A DNA stretch of 64,000 nucleotides from Rhizobium sp. JAB6 (lineage in GTDB: Bacteria > Pseudomonadota > Alphaproteobacteria > Rhizobiales > Rhizobiaceae). The DNA is taken from NCBI RefSeq assembly GCF_003024605.1, contig NZ_PYJQ01000001.1:281001-345000 (forward strand). Direction: 5' to 3'. The notes below the pieces were generated by a model. That model had not been told where the DNA came from and did no database searches. It worked only from the letters and a program-made list of their open reading frames with translations. Positions 53,753-62,613 of this stretch are shown here, in pieces (positions within the stretch are counted from its first letter, which is position 1; every line of letters begins with the position of its first letter). Position numbers and translations under genes: made by a program.

Positions 53753-54663
53753 TCGGCCGTCTTTTTGGAAAGATGACCGCTTCTATGCCAGGGCAGGGCG
53801 ATCGTCCAGCCAAGATTCATGCCGGCCGCAGCGCCTAGAATGATGATCGCGCCGACGATTTGTGCTGCGCCCAGCACATGGCCGAAGGCGAAGCGATCGA
53901 CGATGATGGCGGCGATCGGATAGATGAAGGATAGCGCGCCAGTCAGATGCGTCGGCAGTTTCTGAATGGCGCCATAAAGCAGCACATACATCAGCCCGGT
54001 ATGGACGAGGCCCATGGTGACGAGGATCGACCAGCCGCCGATATCTTGGGGTGCGGCAGAGAAATTGGTAAAAGGCGCCAGCATCAGGATACCAGTCGAT
54101 ACCTGGATCAGCGCGATCAGGTGCGGCGGCGTACCTTTCAGCCATTTGGCGGCAATCGCCGCCAGCGCATAGAAGAAGGCCGCACCCAGTGACAGCAGGA
54201 TGCCGATCGCATAGCTCCCCGAGCCGGCGGCTTCGGTCGGCTTGCCTTCGACGATGACAGCCATGCCGGCAAAGGCGAGCCCCAGCCAGAAGAGCTTGGT
54301 GAAGGTGATCCGTTCGCCGAGGAACAATGCGCCGAGACCCAGCAGCATGAAGGGCTGCGTGTTGTAGACGGTCGTGGCGATGGAAATGGAGGCGTGGGAA
54401 TAGGCGGCGAAAAGCAGCAGCCAGTTGAGCACGATGGCGATTCCGCCACCGACGGCGATGGAGAATGTCTTGAGATTAAGGATGCCGGGGCGCAGCAGGC
54501 CCATGGCGCCGCAGATGACAAGCAGCGTCAGCGCGCCGAAGAAGCAGCGCCAGAAGACGACCCCTGTCACGGCCTGCCCGGACATCAGCACGAACCAGCC
54601 GATCGTGCCTGAAATCAGCATCGCCGCCGTCATTTCCACCGTACCGCGTTTTATCTCGTTCAT
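53749..54663 (-). CDS. EamA/DMT family transporter
   Basis: 304 residues with ten predicted helices in two EamA repeats. AAMLISGTIGWFVLMSGQAVTGVVFWRCFFGAL starts the first and IGILLSLGAAFFYALAAIAAKWL the second. It probably exports small metabolites. The next gene downstream (NIPSNAP) overlaps its end by 4 bases. The divergent Lrp-type regulator at 54769 is the probable controller. Confidence 0.93.
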   Translation of the reverse strand: MNEIKRGTVEMTAAMLISGTIGWFVLMSGQAVTGVVFWRCFFGALTLLVICGAMGLLRPGILNLKTFSIAVGGGIAIVLNWLLLFAAYSHASISIATTVYNTQPFMLLGLGALFLGERITFTKLFWLGLAFAGMAVIVEGKPTEAAGSGSYAIGILLSLGAAFFYALAAIAAKWLKGTPPHLIALIQVSTGILMLAPFTNFSAAPQDIGGWSILVTMGLVHTGLMYVLLYGAIQKLPTHLTGALSFIYPIAAIIVDRFAFGHVLGAAQIVGAIIILGAAAGMNLGWTIALPWHRSGHLSKKTAE

Positions 54664-54685
54664 TGCCTTGGCTCCCGTCTATTTA

Positions 54686-54702
54686 CCGCAATCATATTGC
54701 GG
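54686..54702. promoter_or_regulatory. Palindrome between the EamA and Lrp-type genes
   Basis: CCGCAAT-CAT-ATTGCGG has perfect 7-base arms and a 3-base centre. It lies 23 bases before the EamA start codon and 67 before the regulator, a fitting position for the Lrp-type protein's site. Confidence 0.55.
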
Positions 54703-54768
54703 CATCGGCGCAGCTGATATAGATATAGTAAGGAAAATTTGCCAAGATACCTAAATAAATGAGGTTGA

Positions 54769-55236
54769 ATGATGGGTGTTCCTAATGCAGTCCTTGGACT
54801 TGATGAGGTCGATCAGCGGATGCTGGACGCGCTGGCGCGCAATGCCCGGATATCCCTGAAAGAGCTCGCGGAGGCAGCCGGCCTGTCATCGCCGAGCGCG
54901 GCGGAACGCCTGCGCCGGCTGGAAGAGCGGGGCATTATTTCTGCTTTCACCGTTGATATCGCGCCGGAGGCGATCGGCTACCCCTTGCAGGCGATCGTCC
55001 GCATCAGGCCTCTGCCCGGCCAGCTGCATGTCGTCGAACGGATCATTCAGGAAACGCCAGAGTTCATCGAATGCGATAAGGTCACCGGCGACGATTGCTT
55101 TATCGGGAGACTGGTGGTGCGCTCGATGGGCGAACTTGACGGCATTCTGGACAAGATCGTCGAGCGCGCCGAGACGAATACGTCGATGATCAAGGCGACG
55201 CCGGTCAAGCGCCGGCTGCCGCCCCTATCGCGCTAA
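54769..55236 (+). CDS. Lrp/AsnC family transcriptional regulator
   Basis: 155 residues. The helix-turn-helix LDEVDQRMLDALARNARISLKELAEAAGLSSPSAAERLRRLEERGII is followed by the RAM ligand domain with GYPLQAIVRIRPLPGQLHVV and ECDKVTGDDCFIGRLVVRS. It senses an amino acid and probably controls the divergent EamA exporter and the coupled NIPSNAP gene. Confidence 0.94.
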   Translation: MMGVPNAVLGLDEVDQRMLDALARNARISLKELAEAAGLSSPSAAERLRRLEERGIISAFTVDIAPEAIGYPLQAIVRIRPLPGQLHVVERIIQETPEFIECDKVTGDDCFIGRLVVRSMGELDGILDKIVERAETNTSMIKATPVKRRLPPLSR

Positions 55237-56126
55237 AATTCCGCCATCGGCGAAAGCATGAGCGGCCCGGCAATATCCTCTGCCGCTTTGCCGCGTACCA
55301 TCAGCATCGTGTAGCCGTCGTAAGGTTCCGGCGATGCCTCGCAATCCAGGCGGTCCGGTGGAAAGCAGATCTCGATGCGCTCGGGTTCGATATCAAGTGC
55401 TGAGACGATGGTCGCCAGCGAGGGGATGGCAGTTCCGACAATGTCGAGAAGCCAGAAAGTCGCGCCGTCGAACGTCCATGCAATGACCGTGTCATCCGCA
55501 AGCGCCGTCAGGCGGATCGCGGAATTGAAGCTGGCGTTCAGCAGAAACATCTCCATCTGACCGACAACGGCAAAGCGGGCGGAGACCGGCTCGCGGTTTT
55601 GCAGGAGGGTCTTGATCACGCGCAGATCATCGGGCGTTACCACGGAAAGCTGCCGGGCTGTCAACTCGGTTTTCCGAAGCTTCGGCGCCATCGCAACGAA
55701 GATATGCTGGGGGAGGATGCGAAAGCCGTACCGCTCATAGAGGGCCGGCTTGTCGGTGAGCAGCAGATCGAGCTCGCAGCCTTCGGCGGCGGTTCGGTCA
55801 AAGGCGCGCTGCATGAGATCGCGATAGAGGCCACGCCCACGCCATTCCGGCCGCACCGCGCCGGATTGGTAGCCTGCAGCTTTGACGGTCCTGCCATTGA
55901 TGATCATCGGCATGGAGAAGGCGCTGAAATTGGCGACGCAGCCCCCCTCACTATCGAAATAGCCGAAGGGCATGCTTGTGGGATCGGGGCCGCCAAACTG
56001 GTCCAGAAGGCTGACATCGATCGAGAACGTATCCTGCAGCAGATCGACAAGCGCGTTCCACGCGGCGGGATCGCCGAAATAATCCTGCCGGAGCGTCAGC
56101 CCGTGGTCTCGTCCCAGTTCGGACAT
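55233..56126 (-). CDS. GNAT family N-acetyltransferase (Eis-like)
   Basis: 297 residues from the ATG at 56124-56126, which shares one base with the dut stop (TGATG). The acetyl-CoA site QSGAVRPEWRGRGLYRDLMQRAF is the standard motif A; the RGRGLYR arginines bind the pyrophosphate. LLTDKPALYERYGFRILPQHIF follows, as in Eis-type proteins. The C-terminal half is a second domain without clear catalytic motifs. It is coupled to dut and converges with the Lrp gene, overlapping it by 4 bases. Confidence 0.87.
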   Translation of the reverse strand: MSELGRDHGLTLRQDYFGDPAAWNALVDLLQDTFSIDVSLLDQFGGPDPTSMPFGYFDSEGGCVANFSAFSMPMIINGRTVKAAGYQSGAVRPEWRGRGLYRDLMQRAFDRTAAEGCELDLLLTDKPALYERYGFRILPQHIFVAMAPKLRKTELTARQLSVVTPDDLRVIKTLLQNREPVSARFAVVGQMEMFLLNASFNSAIRLTALADDTVIAWTFDGATFWLLDIVGTAIPSLATIVSALDIEPERIEICFPPDRLDCEASPEPYDGYTMLMVRGKAAEDIAGPLMLSPMAEF

Positions 56127-56596
56127 CACACGCCGGTGGAGCCGAAGCCGCCGGCGCCGCGTGTGGTTTCGCTGATCTCGGAAATCTCGGCGACACGCAC
56201 TTGCGTCACCGGCGCGATCACCATCTGCGCGATGCGCATGCCGCGCGTGATCTCGAAGGACTCCTCGCCGAGATTGATCAGCAGCACCTTCACTTCGCCG
56301 CGATAGTCGCTGTCGACAGTGCCCGGCGAGTTCAGGCAGGTGATGCCGTTCTTGAAGGCGAGGCCGGAACGCGGCCGGATCTGCGCCTCGAAGCCGTCCG
56401 GGACCTCGAAGATGAAGCCGGTCGGAACGAGCGCTCGCTTGCCGGGCGCGAGCGTCAGTGTCGCGCCGTCGTCGACCGCTGCGCGCAGGTCCATGCCGGC
56501 GGCACCCTTGGTCTCATAAGCGGGCAGCTCAAGGCCCTCGCCATGCGGCAGGCGGACGAGCTTCAGGGGCGGGGCGATATCGGCGTGAATGGTCAT
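56126..56596 (-). CDS. dut: dUTP diphosphatase
   Basis: 156 residues with all five dUTPase motifs: AAGMDLRAA (I), [10 protein letters not shown] (II), [19 protein letters not shown] (III), [13 protein letters not shown] (IV) and [11 protein letters not shown] at the C-terminus (V). It cleaves dUTP to dUMP and keeps uracil out of DNA. Translationally coupled to the acetyltransferase gene. Confidence 0.97.
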   Translation of the reverse strand: MTIHADIAPPLKLVRLPHGEGLELPAYETKGAAGMDLRAAVDDGATLTLAPGKRALVPTGFIFEVPDGFEAQIRPRSGLAFKNGITCLNSPGTVDSDYRGEVKVLLINLGEESFEITRGMRIAQMVIAPVTQVRVAEISEISETTRGAGGFGSTGV

Positions 56597-56687
56597 ACCG
56601 CATTAGTTTGCGCGCGAACGGCGGAGGTCAATTGCATTTAGGCCTTCGAACCGCTAGATACGGCGCCAATTCACAGGATTCACACGC

Positions 56688-58271
56688 ATGGCCGAAAGTC
56701 TCGCCGAGGCGGTCTCCCGCCGCCGCACATTTGCTATTATCGCTCACCCGGACGCGGGCAAGACGACGCTCACCGAAAAGCTGCTGCTGTTCGGCGGCGC
56801 CATTCAGCTCGCCGGCGAGGTCAAGGCGAAGAAGGATCGCATGCAGACGCGTTCCGACTGGATGAAGATCGAGCGCGAGCGCGGCATCTCGGTCGTGACC
56901 TCGGTCATGACTTTCGAATATGAAGGCAACGTCTTCAACATTCTCGACACGCCCGGTCACGAAGACTTTGCCGACGACACCTATCGCACGCTGACGGCTG
57001 TGGATGCCGCCGTCATGGTCATCGACGCCGCCAAGGGTATCGAGCCGCGGACGCTGAAGCTGTTCGAAGTCTGCCGCATGCGCGACATACCGATCATCAC
57101 CTTCATCAACAAGATGGACCGCGAAAGCCGCGATCCCTTCGAGATTCTCGATGAAGTCGAAGAGAAGCTGGCGCTGGATACGGCTCCGGTCACCTGGCCG
57201 ATCGGCCGGTCGAAGACTTTCTGCGGCTCCTATCATCTGGCCGACAACACGGTTCGCGGTTCCGATACCGAGGTCGAGGCGACCAAGGTGAACGGCCCGC
57301 AGGCAGTCGCTGACCGATTGCCGGAAAATGAGCGCCAGGCCTTCATCGACGAGACGGAACTCGCGATCGAGGCTTGCCGTCCTTTCGACCGCGAATCCTT
57401 CCTCGAAGGCCATATGACGCCGGTCTTCTTCGGCTCGGCGCTGCGCAATTTCGGCGTTCGCGATCTCATCAATGCGCTTGGCGAATTCGCTCCGCCGCCG
57501 CGTGACCAGGTCGCCGATGTCAGGACGGTGCACGCCACGGATGACAAGATGACGGCCTTCGTCTTCAAGATCCAGGCCAACATGGACCCGAACCACCGCG
57601 ACCGCATCGCCTTTGCCCGCATCTGCTCCGGTAAGCTGGAGCGCGGCATGAAGGCGCGGCTGTCGCGCACCGGCAAGCAGCTCGGTTTGACCGCGCCGCA
57701 ATTCTTCTTCGCCTCGCAGCGCCAGCTGGCCGATACCGCCTATGCCGGCGATGTCGTCGGTATCCCGAACCACGGAACGCTGCGCATCGGCGATACGCTG
57801 ACGGAAGGCGAAGCCCTCGTCTTCCAGGGCGTGCCGAACTTCTCGCCGGAAATTCTGCGCCGTGTCCGCCTTGAAGATGCGATGAAGGCGAAGAAGCTCA
57901 AGGAAGCCTTGCAGCAGATGGCCGAAGAGGGCGTCGTGCAGCTCTTCTCGCCGGAAGATGGCTCGCCCGCCATCGTCGGCGTCGTCGGCGCCCTGCAGCT
58001 CGACGTGCTGAAGGAGCGGCTGATGGCCGAATACGGCTTGCCGGTGTCCTTCGAAATGTCGCGTTTTTCCGTCTGCCGCTGGATCTCGGCCGACCAGCCC
58101 GCCGATCTCGAAAAATTCGTCACGGCACGGCGCGGCGATATCGCCCGCGATCTCGACGGCGATCCGGTCTTCCTGGCTCAGGACGGCTTCTCGCTACGGT
58201 ATGAAGCAGAGCGTTATCCGGCTATCAAGATGGCCGCGATCAAGGAATATCATGCCGCGAAGGCGGCGTGA
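56688..58271 (+). CDS. prfC: Peptide chain release factor 3
   Basis: 527 residues, full length. The GTPase domain has AIIAHPDAGKTTLTEKLLLFGG (G1), ERGISVVTSVMTF (G2), ILDTPGHEDFADDTY (G3) and TFINKMDRESRDP (G4). The later part (VVGALQLDVLKERLMAEYGLPVSFE) is specific to RF3, separating it from EF-G. It removes RF1/RF2 from the ribosome after termination. Confidence 0.97.
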   Translation: MAESLAEAVSRRRTFAIIAHPDAGKTTLTEKLLLFGGAIQLAGEVKAKKDRMQTRSDWMKIERERGISVVTSVMTFEYEGNVFNILDTPGHEDFADDTYRTLTAVDAAVMVIDAAKGIEPRTLKLFEVCRMRDIPIITFINKMDRESRDPFEILDEVEEKLALDTAPVTWPIGRSKTFCGSYHLADNTVRGSDTEVEATKVNGPQAVADRLPENERQAFIDETELAIEACRPFDRESFLEGHMTPVFFGSALRNFGVRDLINALGEFAPPPRDQVADVRTVHATDDKMTAFVFKIQANMDPNHRDRIAFARICSGKLERGMKARLSRTGKQLGLTAPQFFFASQRQLADTAYAGDVVGIPNHGTLRIGDTLTEGEALVFQGVPNFSPEILRRVRLEDAMKAKKLKEALQQMAEEGVVQLFSPEDGSPAIVGVVGALQLDVLKERLMAEYGLPVSFEMSRFSVCRWISADQPADLEKFVTARRGDIARDLDGDPVFLAQDGFSLRYEAERYPAIKMAAIKEYHAAKAA

Positions 58272-58384
58272 TCGGTCCGGATGCGTTTCATTTTGGAATA
58301 GTGTCTCCGCGATGTTCCATCCGATATAGCGCTATGCCATAGTGCCGGTCCGGAGGATCTCTTCGATCAGGACGGGCAGTTTTC

Positions 58385-59410
58385 ATGATGAAATTCCTTG
58401 CGGTTCTTGCTCTGGCCCTCGTCGGCGTGATGCCGGTTGCGGCAGAAGCGCGAATCATCACCGATGCGGCCGGACGCACGGTCTCGGTGCCGGACAAGAT
58501 CAACCATATCCTGGTGGCTGGGCCGCCCGCCGCCGTGCTGATCTATGTGCTGGCGCCGGAAAAGCTGGTGGGCTGGGTGCATGCGCCCGATGATGCCGCC
58601 AAGGCCTATCTGATGCCTTCGGTGCGGTCGCTTCCCACCGTCGGGCGTTTGACTGGCAAGGATGGCACCATCAGTTCTCAGGCCATCGTGGACGCCACGC
58701 CCGATATCATCCTCGATGCCGGCACGGTCGACCCCACTTACAAGGCGCTGGCCGACAAGGTGCAGTCTGAAACGCATATTCCCTATATTCTTGTCGATGG
58801 CAGCTTCGCCCGCACAGCCGATACGCTTCGCGATGTCGGGGCGCTGATCGGCGTCGAGGACCGCGCCAACAAGCTGGCGGACTATGCCGATTCGGCGATC
58901 AAGAACCTGAATGACAAGCTCGCGGCATTGCCGAGCGATCCGCGACCGCGCGTCTATTATGGCCGCGGTGCCGATGGCCTCGAAACCGGGCTTTCGGGCT
59001 CGATCAATCTCGAAATCCTCGATGCCGTCGGTACGATGAATGTCGCCGCCGCTGCCGGCAAGGGCGGCCTTGCCAAGGTGACCGTCCAGCAGGTCGTCGG
59101 CTGGAACCCGGATATCATCATTGCCGAAAATCCTGCTTTCGCGGCTTCGGTGAAGAGCGATCCGCAATGGGCCGGGATCAAGGCCGTCAAGGACGGCAAG
59201 ATCTTCGTGCCGCCCTCGCTGCCCTTCGGCTGGTTCGATTCCCCGCCCGGCGTCAATCGGCTGCTCGGCGTGCGCTGGATGGAGAAGCTCATTTATCCGA
59301 AGCTCTTCCGCAGCGATTTTTCCGGCGATGTGAAGGAGTTCTACAAGCTGTTCTATCAGGTCGATCTGACCGACGATCAATTGGCCGCATTGCTGAAGGG
59401 CATGAAATAA
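58385..59410 (+). CDS. Metal/cobalamin-type ABC transporter substrate-binding protein (orphan)
   Basis: 341 residues. A Sec signal peptide ([19 protein letters not shown]) precedes the two-lobed binding protein of cluster VIII (BtuF/FhuD-like), with [51 protein letters not shown], and [29 protein letters not shown]. The last segment is typical of iron or molybdate-type clusters. No permease or ATPase gene lies within 5 kb on either side, so it must use a transporter elsewhere or have another role. The TrmO-like gene follows 23 bases later. Confidence 0.88.
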   Translation: MMKFLAVLALALVGVMPVAAEARIITDAAGRTVSVPDKINHILVAGPPAAVLIYVLAPEKLVGWVHAPDDAAKAYLMPSVRSLPTVGRLTGKDGTISSQAIVDATPDIILDAGTVDPTYKALADKVQSETHIPYILVDGSFARTADTLRDVGALIGVEDRANKLADYADSAIKNLNDKLAALPSDPRPRVYYGRGADGLETGLSGSINLEILDAVGTMNVAAAAGKGGLAKVTVQQVVGWNPDIIIAENPAFAASVKSDPQWAGIKAVKDGKIFVPPSLPFGWFDSPPGVNRLLGVRWMEKLIYPKLFRSDFSGDVKEFYKLFYQVDLTDDQLAALLKGMK

Positions 59411-59433
59411 CCGCCCTGATAAGGAAGGCACTT

Positions 59434-59958
59434 ATGGTCCGGGAAAACGAAATTCGCGAAAACGAAGTGGCCGTCGAGCGGCCCGTAGCCTCGGATGCGG
59501 GTCTCACCTTCATCGGCCGCATTTCCACACCCTGGACCTCGCGCATGGAAACCCCGCGCCAGGGCCGTCATGACGGCCCCATCTGCCGGATCGAGATCTT
59601 CGAGTCTTGGGTGGCGGCGCTGCAGGGTGTGGAAGCCTTCGAGCGGCTGGAGGTTCTCTATTGGCTGGATCGTTCCCGCCGGGACCTGGTGCTGCAGAGC
59701 CCGGCTAACAGCGGCGAGGTGCACGGCACCTTCTCCCTGCGCTCGCCGGTTCGGCCCAATCCCATCGGCACATCCATCGTCAAGCTGGAGGCGGTCGAGG
59801 GTCCGGTGCTGCTTGTGCGCGGGCTCGATTGTCTTGATGGCACGCCCTTGCTGGACCTGAAGCCGGATCGCACGCTGTTCAAACCGATCGCGCCGCCGCA
59901 GCCCGGAGATTTCCAGACCGGCGATGGCGAGACGGCGCATTACTGCCAGAAGGCGTAG
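59434..59958 (+). CDS. trmO: TrmO/TsaA-like tRNA methyltransferase
   Basis: 174 residues from the ATG at 59434, with AAGGAAGG upstream. [21 protein letters not shown] and [19 protein letters not shown], then [26 protein letters not shown] and [15 protein letters not shown] are the UPF0066/TsaA pattern. TrmO methylates N6-threonylcarbamoyladenosine at tRNA position 37 with SAM. Several proteobacterial members lie next to metal ABC transporter genes, as here with the binding protein, so a different role is possible. Confidence 0.87.
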   Translation: MVRENEIRENEVAVERPVASDAGLTFIGRISTPWTSRMETPRQGRHDGPICRIEIFESWVAALQGVEAFERLEVLYWLDRSRRDLVLQSPANSGEVHGTFSLRSPVRPNPIGTSIVKLEAVEGPVLLVRGLDCLDGTPLLDLKPDRTLFKPIAPPQPGDFQTGDGETAHYCQKA

Positions 59959-59964
59959 GGCAGG

Positions 59965-59993
59965 ATTCAAAAAGTGCGTAGCGCTTTTTGAAT
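59965..59993. terminator. Stem-loop after trmO, related to the RIME-like repeats
   Basis: Perfect 10-base arms ATTCAAAAAG and CTTTTTGAAT enclose a 9-base loop TGCGTAGCG. Position seven bases after the trmO stop fits a transcription end, and the core AAAAAGTGCGTAGCG resembles the loop of the repeats at 28581 and 23078. Confidence 0.6.
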
Positions 59994-60031
59994 AAGATCA
60001 TGCCGGCGACCAACTGCCGAAATCTGTTGCC

Positions 60032-61546
60032 CTATTCGCCGCGCGGATAACGCTGGTTCTCCTCCAGCACATTCAGGTCCATGTGATTGCGCATGTAGCG
60101 CTCCGAAGCTTTCTGCAGTGGCTGATAGTCCCAGGGATAATAGGCGCCGTTGCGAAGCGCCGTGTAGACCACCCACCGTCGTGCCTGGCTCTCGCGCACG
60201 GCAGCGTCGAAGTTTTCAAGGTTCCACCGTTCCATGGCCTGCCCCGTCAAGCGCTTCAGCGTTTCTGCATAGGCCGGGTCGCCGGCCAGATTGGTGAGTT
60301 CCTTCGGGTCCGCCTCGATGTCGAAAAGCATCGGTGGGTCCTTCTCGCAAAGGGTCAGCTTGTAGCGGCCGTCGCGTAAGGCCACGAGCGGCGCTTCGGA
60401 ACCTTCCGCGGCATATTCCATCGGCACCGGGCTGCGGCTTCCCGTGTTGAGAGCAAGCGGTGTCAGGTCCTCGCCATCCGTCCAGCGGCGCAGCGATGCG
60501 ATGTCGATCCCGGCCAGGGCGGCGAGCGTCGGCGTCACGTCGAGCGTCGACACCGGCTGATCGATCCGTTGCGGCTGCCAGCCGGGCGCCGATATCATCA
60601 GCGGCACGCGGGCCGAACCTTCGAAGAAGTTCATCTTGAACCAGAGGCCGCGCTCGCCGAGCATGTCGCCATGGTCCGAGACGAAGAGGATGATGGTGTC
60701 ATCGGCCATGCGGCCGCGCTCGAGCGTTTCCAATATCTCGCCGATCTTCTCGTCGACATAGGAGATATTGGCGAAATAGCCGCGCCGCGCACGGCGGATC
60801 TGTTCCGGCGTGATGTCGAAGGCGGTGTGATCGCAGGCCTTCATCAGCCGCTGCGAATGCGGGTCCTGCTGCTCGAAGGGAATTTCGCCGACTTCCGGGT
60901 CAAGCGCCGGGCAATCCTCATAGAGATCCCAGAAGCGGCGGCGCGCGACGTAAGGGTCGTGCGGATGCGTGAAGCTGACGGTCAGGCACCAAGGGCGCTC
61001 GTCATGCCGGCGCGAGAGATCATAGAGCTTGCGGGTCGCGTGATAGGCGACCTCGTCGTCATATTCCATCTGGTTGGTGATCTCGGCAATGCCGGCCCCT
61101 GTCACCGAACCGAGATTGTGATACCACCAGTCGATGCGCTCACCGGGCTTGGTGTAGTCAGGCGTCCAGCCGAAATCGGCAGGGTAGATGTCGGTCGTCA
61201 GCCGCTCCTCGAAACCGTGCATCTGATCCGGGCCGACGAAATGCATCTTGCCCGAGAGCGCCGTCTGATAACCGGCGGCGCGCAGGTGATGGGCGAAGGT
61301 CGGTATGTCCGAGCAGAATTCGGCGGCATTGTCGTAGACGCGCGTGCGGCTCGGCAGTTGCCCGGACATGAAGGAGGCCCGCGCCGGAGCGCAGAGCGGG
61401 CTTGCCGTATAGCTGTTGGCAAAGCGCACGGAGCGCTTCGCCAGGGCCTTGAGGACAGGCGCATGCAGGAACTCGGCCGGTCCGTCGGGAAAGAATGTCC
61501 CGTTAAACTGATCGACCATGAGGATAAGGATATTCGGGCGGGACAT
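60032..61546 (-). CDS. betC: Choline-sulfatase
   Basis: 504 residues from the ATG at 61544-61546; a longer frame enters choX. NILILMVDQFNGTFF supplies metal-binding Asp, and ASPLCAPARASFMSG holds the C-x-P-x-R sulfatase signature whose Cys52 becomes formylglycine. SGKMHFVGPDQMHGFEERLTTDIYPADFGW is specific to choline sulfatases. It releases sulfate and choline from choline-O-sulfate, feeding glycine betaine synthesis. It lies 20 bases downstream of choX. Confidence 0.95.
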   Translation of the reverse strand: MSRPNILILMVDQFNGTFFPDGPAEFLHAPVLKALAKRSVRFANSYTASPLCAPARASFMSGQLPSRTRVYDNAAEFCSDIPTFAHHLRAAGYQTALSGKMHFVGPDQMHGFEERLTTDIYPADFGWTPDYTKPGERIDWWYHNLGSVTGAGIAEITNQMEYDDEVAYHATRKLYDLSRRHDERPWCLTVSFTHPHDPYVARRRFWDLYEDCPALDPEVGEIPFEQQDPHSQRLMKACDHTAFDITPEQIRRARRGYFANISYVDEKIGEILETLERGRMADDTIILFVSDHGDMLGERGLWFKMNFFEGSARVPLMISAPGWQPQRIDQPVSTLDVTPTLAALAGIDIASLRRWTDGEDLTPLALNTGSRSPVPMEYAAEGSEAPLVALRDGRYKLTLCEKDPPMLFDIEADPKELTNLAGDPAYAETLKRLTGQAMERWNLENFDAAVRESQARRWVVYTALRNGAYYPWDYQPLQKASERYMRNHMDLNVLEENQRYPRGE

Positions 61547-61566
61547 TTGAGCGTCTTTCTCGGAAA

Positions 61567-62514
61567 TTAAAGGCCGATGGCGGCTTTGACGGCATCGAGG
61601 CCGGGCTTGCCGTCGATAGTGGTGACGCCGGCAAGCCATGGCGTCAAGGCGTCCGGATGCGCCTTCAGCCATGCCGTCGCCGCGTCCTTGGCGCTCTCGC
61701 CGCCAAGGATCGAACCCATCAGCGAATTCTCCATGCCGATGTCGAAAGTGAGATTATGGAAGAGCTTGGCGGCATTCGGGCATTGCGCTGACCAACCGGT
61801 GCGCGCCAGCGTATAGACTTCGGCGCCGCCGTAATTCGCGCCGAAAGAGGCGTCGCCGCCGGAGAGATAGGCAATCTTGAAGCGCTCGTTCATCGGATGC
61901 GGCGCCCAGGCGAGGAAGACGATCGCCTGCTTGTCCTTGGCGGCGCGTTCCACCTGCGACAGCATCGCCTGCTCGCTCGATTCCACCAGCTCCCAGCCCT
62001 TGAGACCGAAGTCGTTGGCGTCGATCATCTTCTGGATATTGGCATTGGCCGGCGCGCCCGGCTCGATGCCGTAGATCTTGCGGCCGAAATCGTCGGCATG
62101 CTTCTGCAGGTCGGCAAAGTCCTTGATGCCCTTGTCGGCGGCATAGGTCGGGACGGCGAGAGTGAACTTCGCGCCCTCAAGATTGCGGTTCAGCACCTCG
62201 GCTGCCTTCGCCTTGTTGAGATCGTCGACGAAAGCCTTCTGCGCCGGCATCCAGTTGCCGAGGAAGACATCGATCTCGCCCGTCTTCATCGCCTGGTAGC
62301 CGATCGGCACGGAAAGCGTCTTGATATCCGGCTCGTAGCCGAGTGCGGTCAGCAGTACGCCGGTCACGCCGTTGGTCGAAGTGATGTCGGTCCAGCCCGG
62401 ATCCGAAAGATGGATGGTCTTGCAGCTTTCGCCATCGGCCCGGGCGATGCCGGCAAGGGAAAGGACGGAAAGAAGAACGCCGGCAGTCAGCCGACCCATT
62501 GAAGACGAGCGCAT
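61567..62514 (-). CDS. choX: Choline ABC transporter substrate-binding protein, ChoX type
   Basis: 315 residues; an inner ATG at 62497-62499 is an alternative start. The Sec signal (LTAGVLLSVLSLAGIARA) precedes the OpuAC/ProX-like domain with HLSDPGWTDITSTNGVTGVLLTALGYEP and DVFLGNWMPAQKAF, whose aromatic residues build the choline cage. FLAWAPHPMNERFKIAYLSGGDASFGANYGGAEVYTL is also conserved. It probably delivers choline or choline-O-sulfate; the permease and ATPase genes are not in the window. Confidence 0.93.
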   Translation of the reverse strand: MRSSSMGRLTAGVLLSVLSLAGIARADGESCKTIHLSDPGWTDITSTNGVTGVLLTALGYEPDIKTLSVPIGYQAMKTGEIDVFLGNWMPAQKAFVDDLNKAKAAEVLNRNLEGAKFTLAVPTYAADKGIKDFADLQKHADDFGRKIYGIEPGAPANANIQKMIDANDFGLKGWELVESSEQAMLSQVERAAKDKQAIVFLAWAPHPMNERFKIAYLSGGDASFGANYGGAEVYTLARTGWSAQCPNAAKLFHNLTFDIGMENSLMGSILGGESAKDAATAWLKAHPDALTPWLAGVTTIDGKPGLDAVKAAIGL

Positions 62515-62549
62515 GATGGTGGTTCCCTCTTGTTATTGGATTATTTTAT

Positions 62550-62568
62550 TGAACATCACTAGAGTTCA
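62550..62568. promoter_or_regulatory. Interrupted palindrome in the LysR-choX intergenic region
   Basis: TGAAC-N9-GTTCA lies in the 99-base gap between the divergent choX and LysR genes. Length and position fit a LysR-type binding site. Confidence 0.5.
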
Positions 62569-62613
62569 CGCTGTGAAGCAGGCATTTTTCGATAGCTTCC
62601 AAAAGGAAATTTT

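Noticed and set aside
56628..57773. A 381-codon open frame on the minus strand
   Set aside because: Antisense to prfC; the amino acid pattern is a reverse reading of conserved GTPase codons.
58367..59431. A 354-codon open frame on the minus strand
   Set aside because: Antisense to the substrate-binding protein gene with its clear signal peptide.
60569..61570. A 333-codon open frame on the plus strand
   Set aside because: Antisense to betC, which carries the full sulfatase signature.
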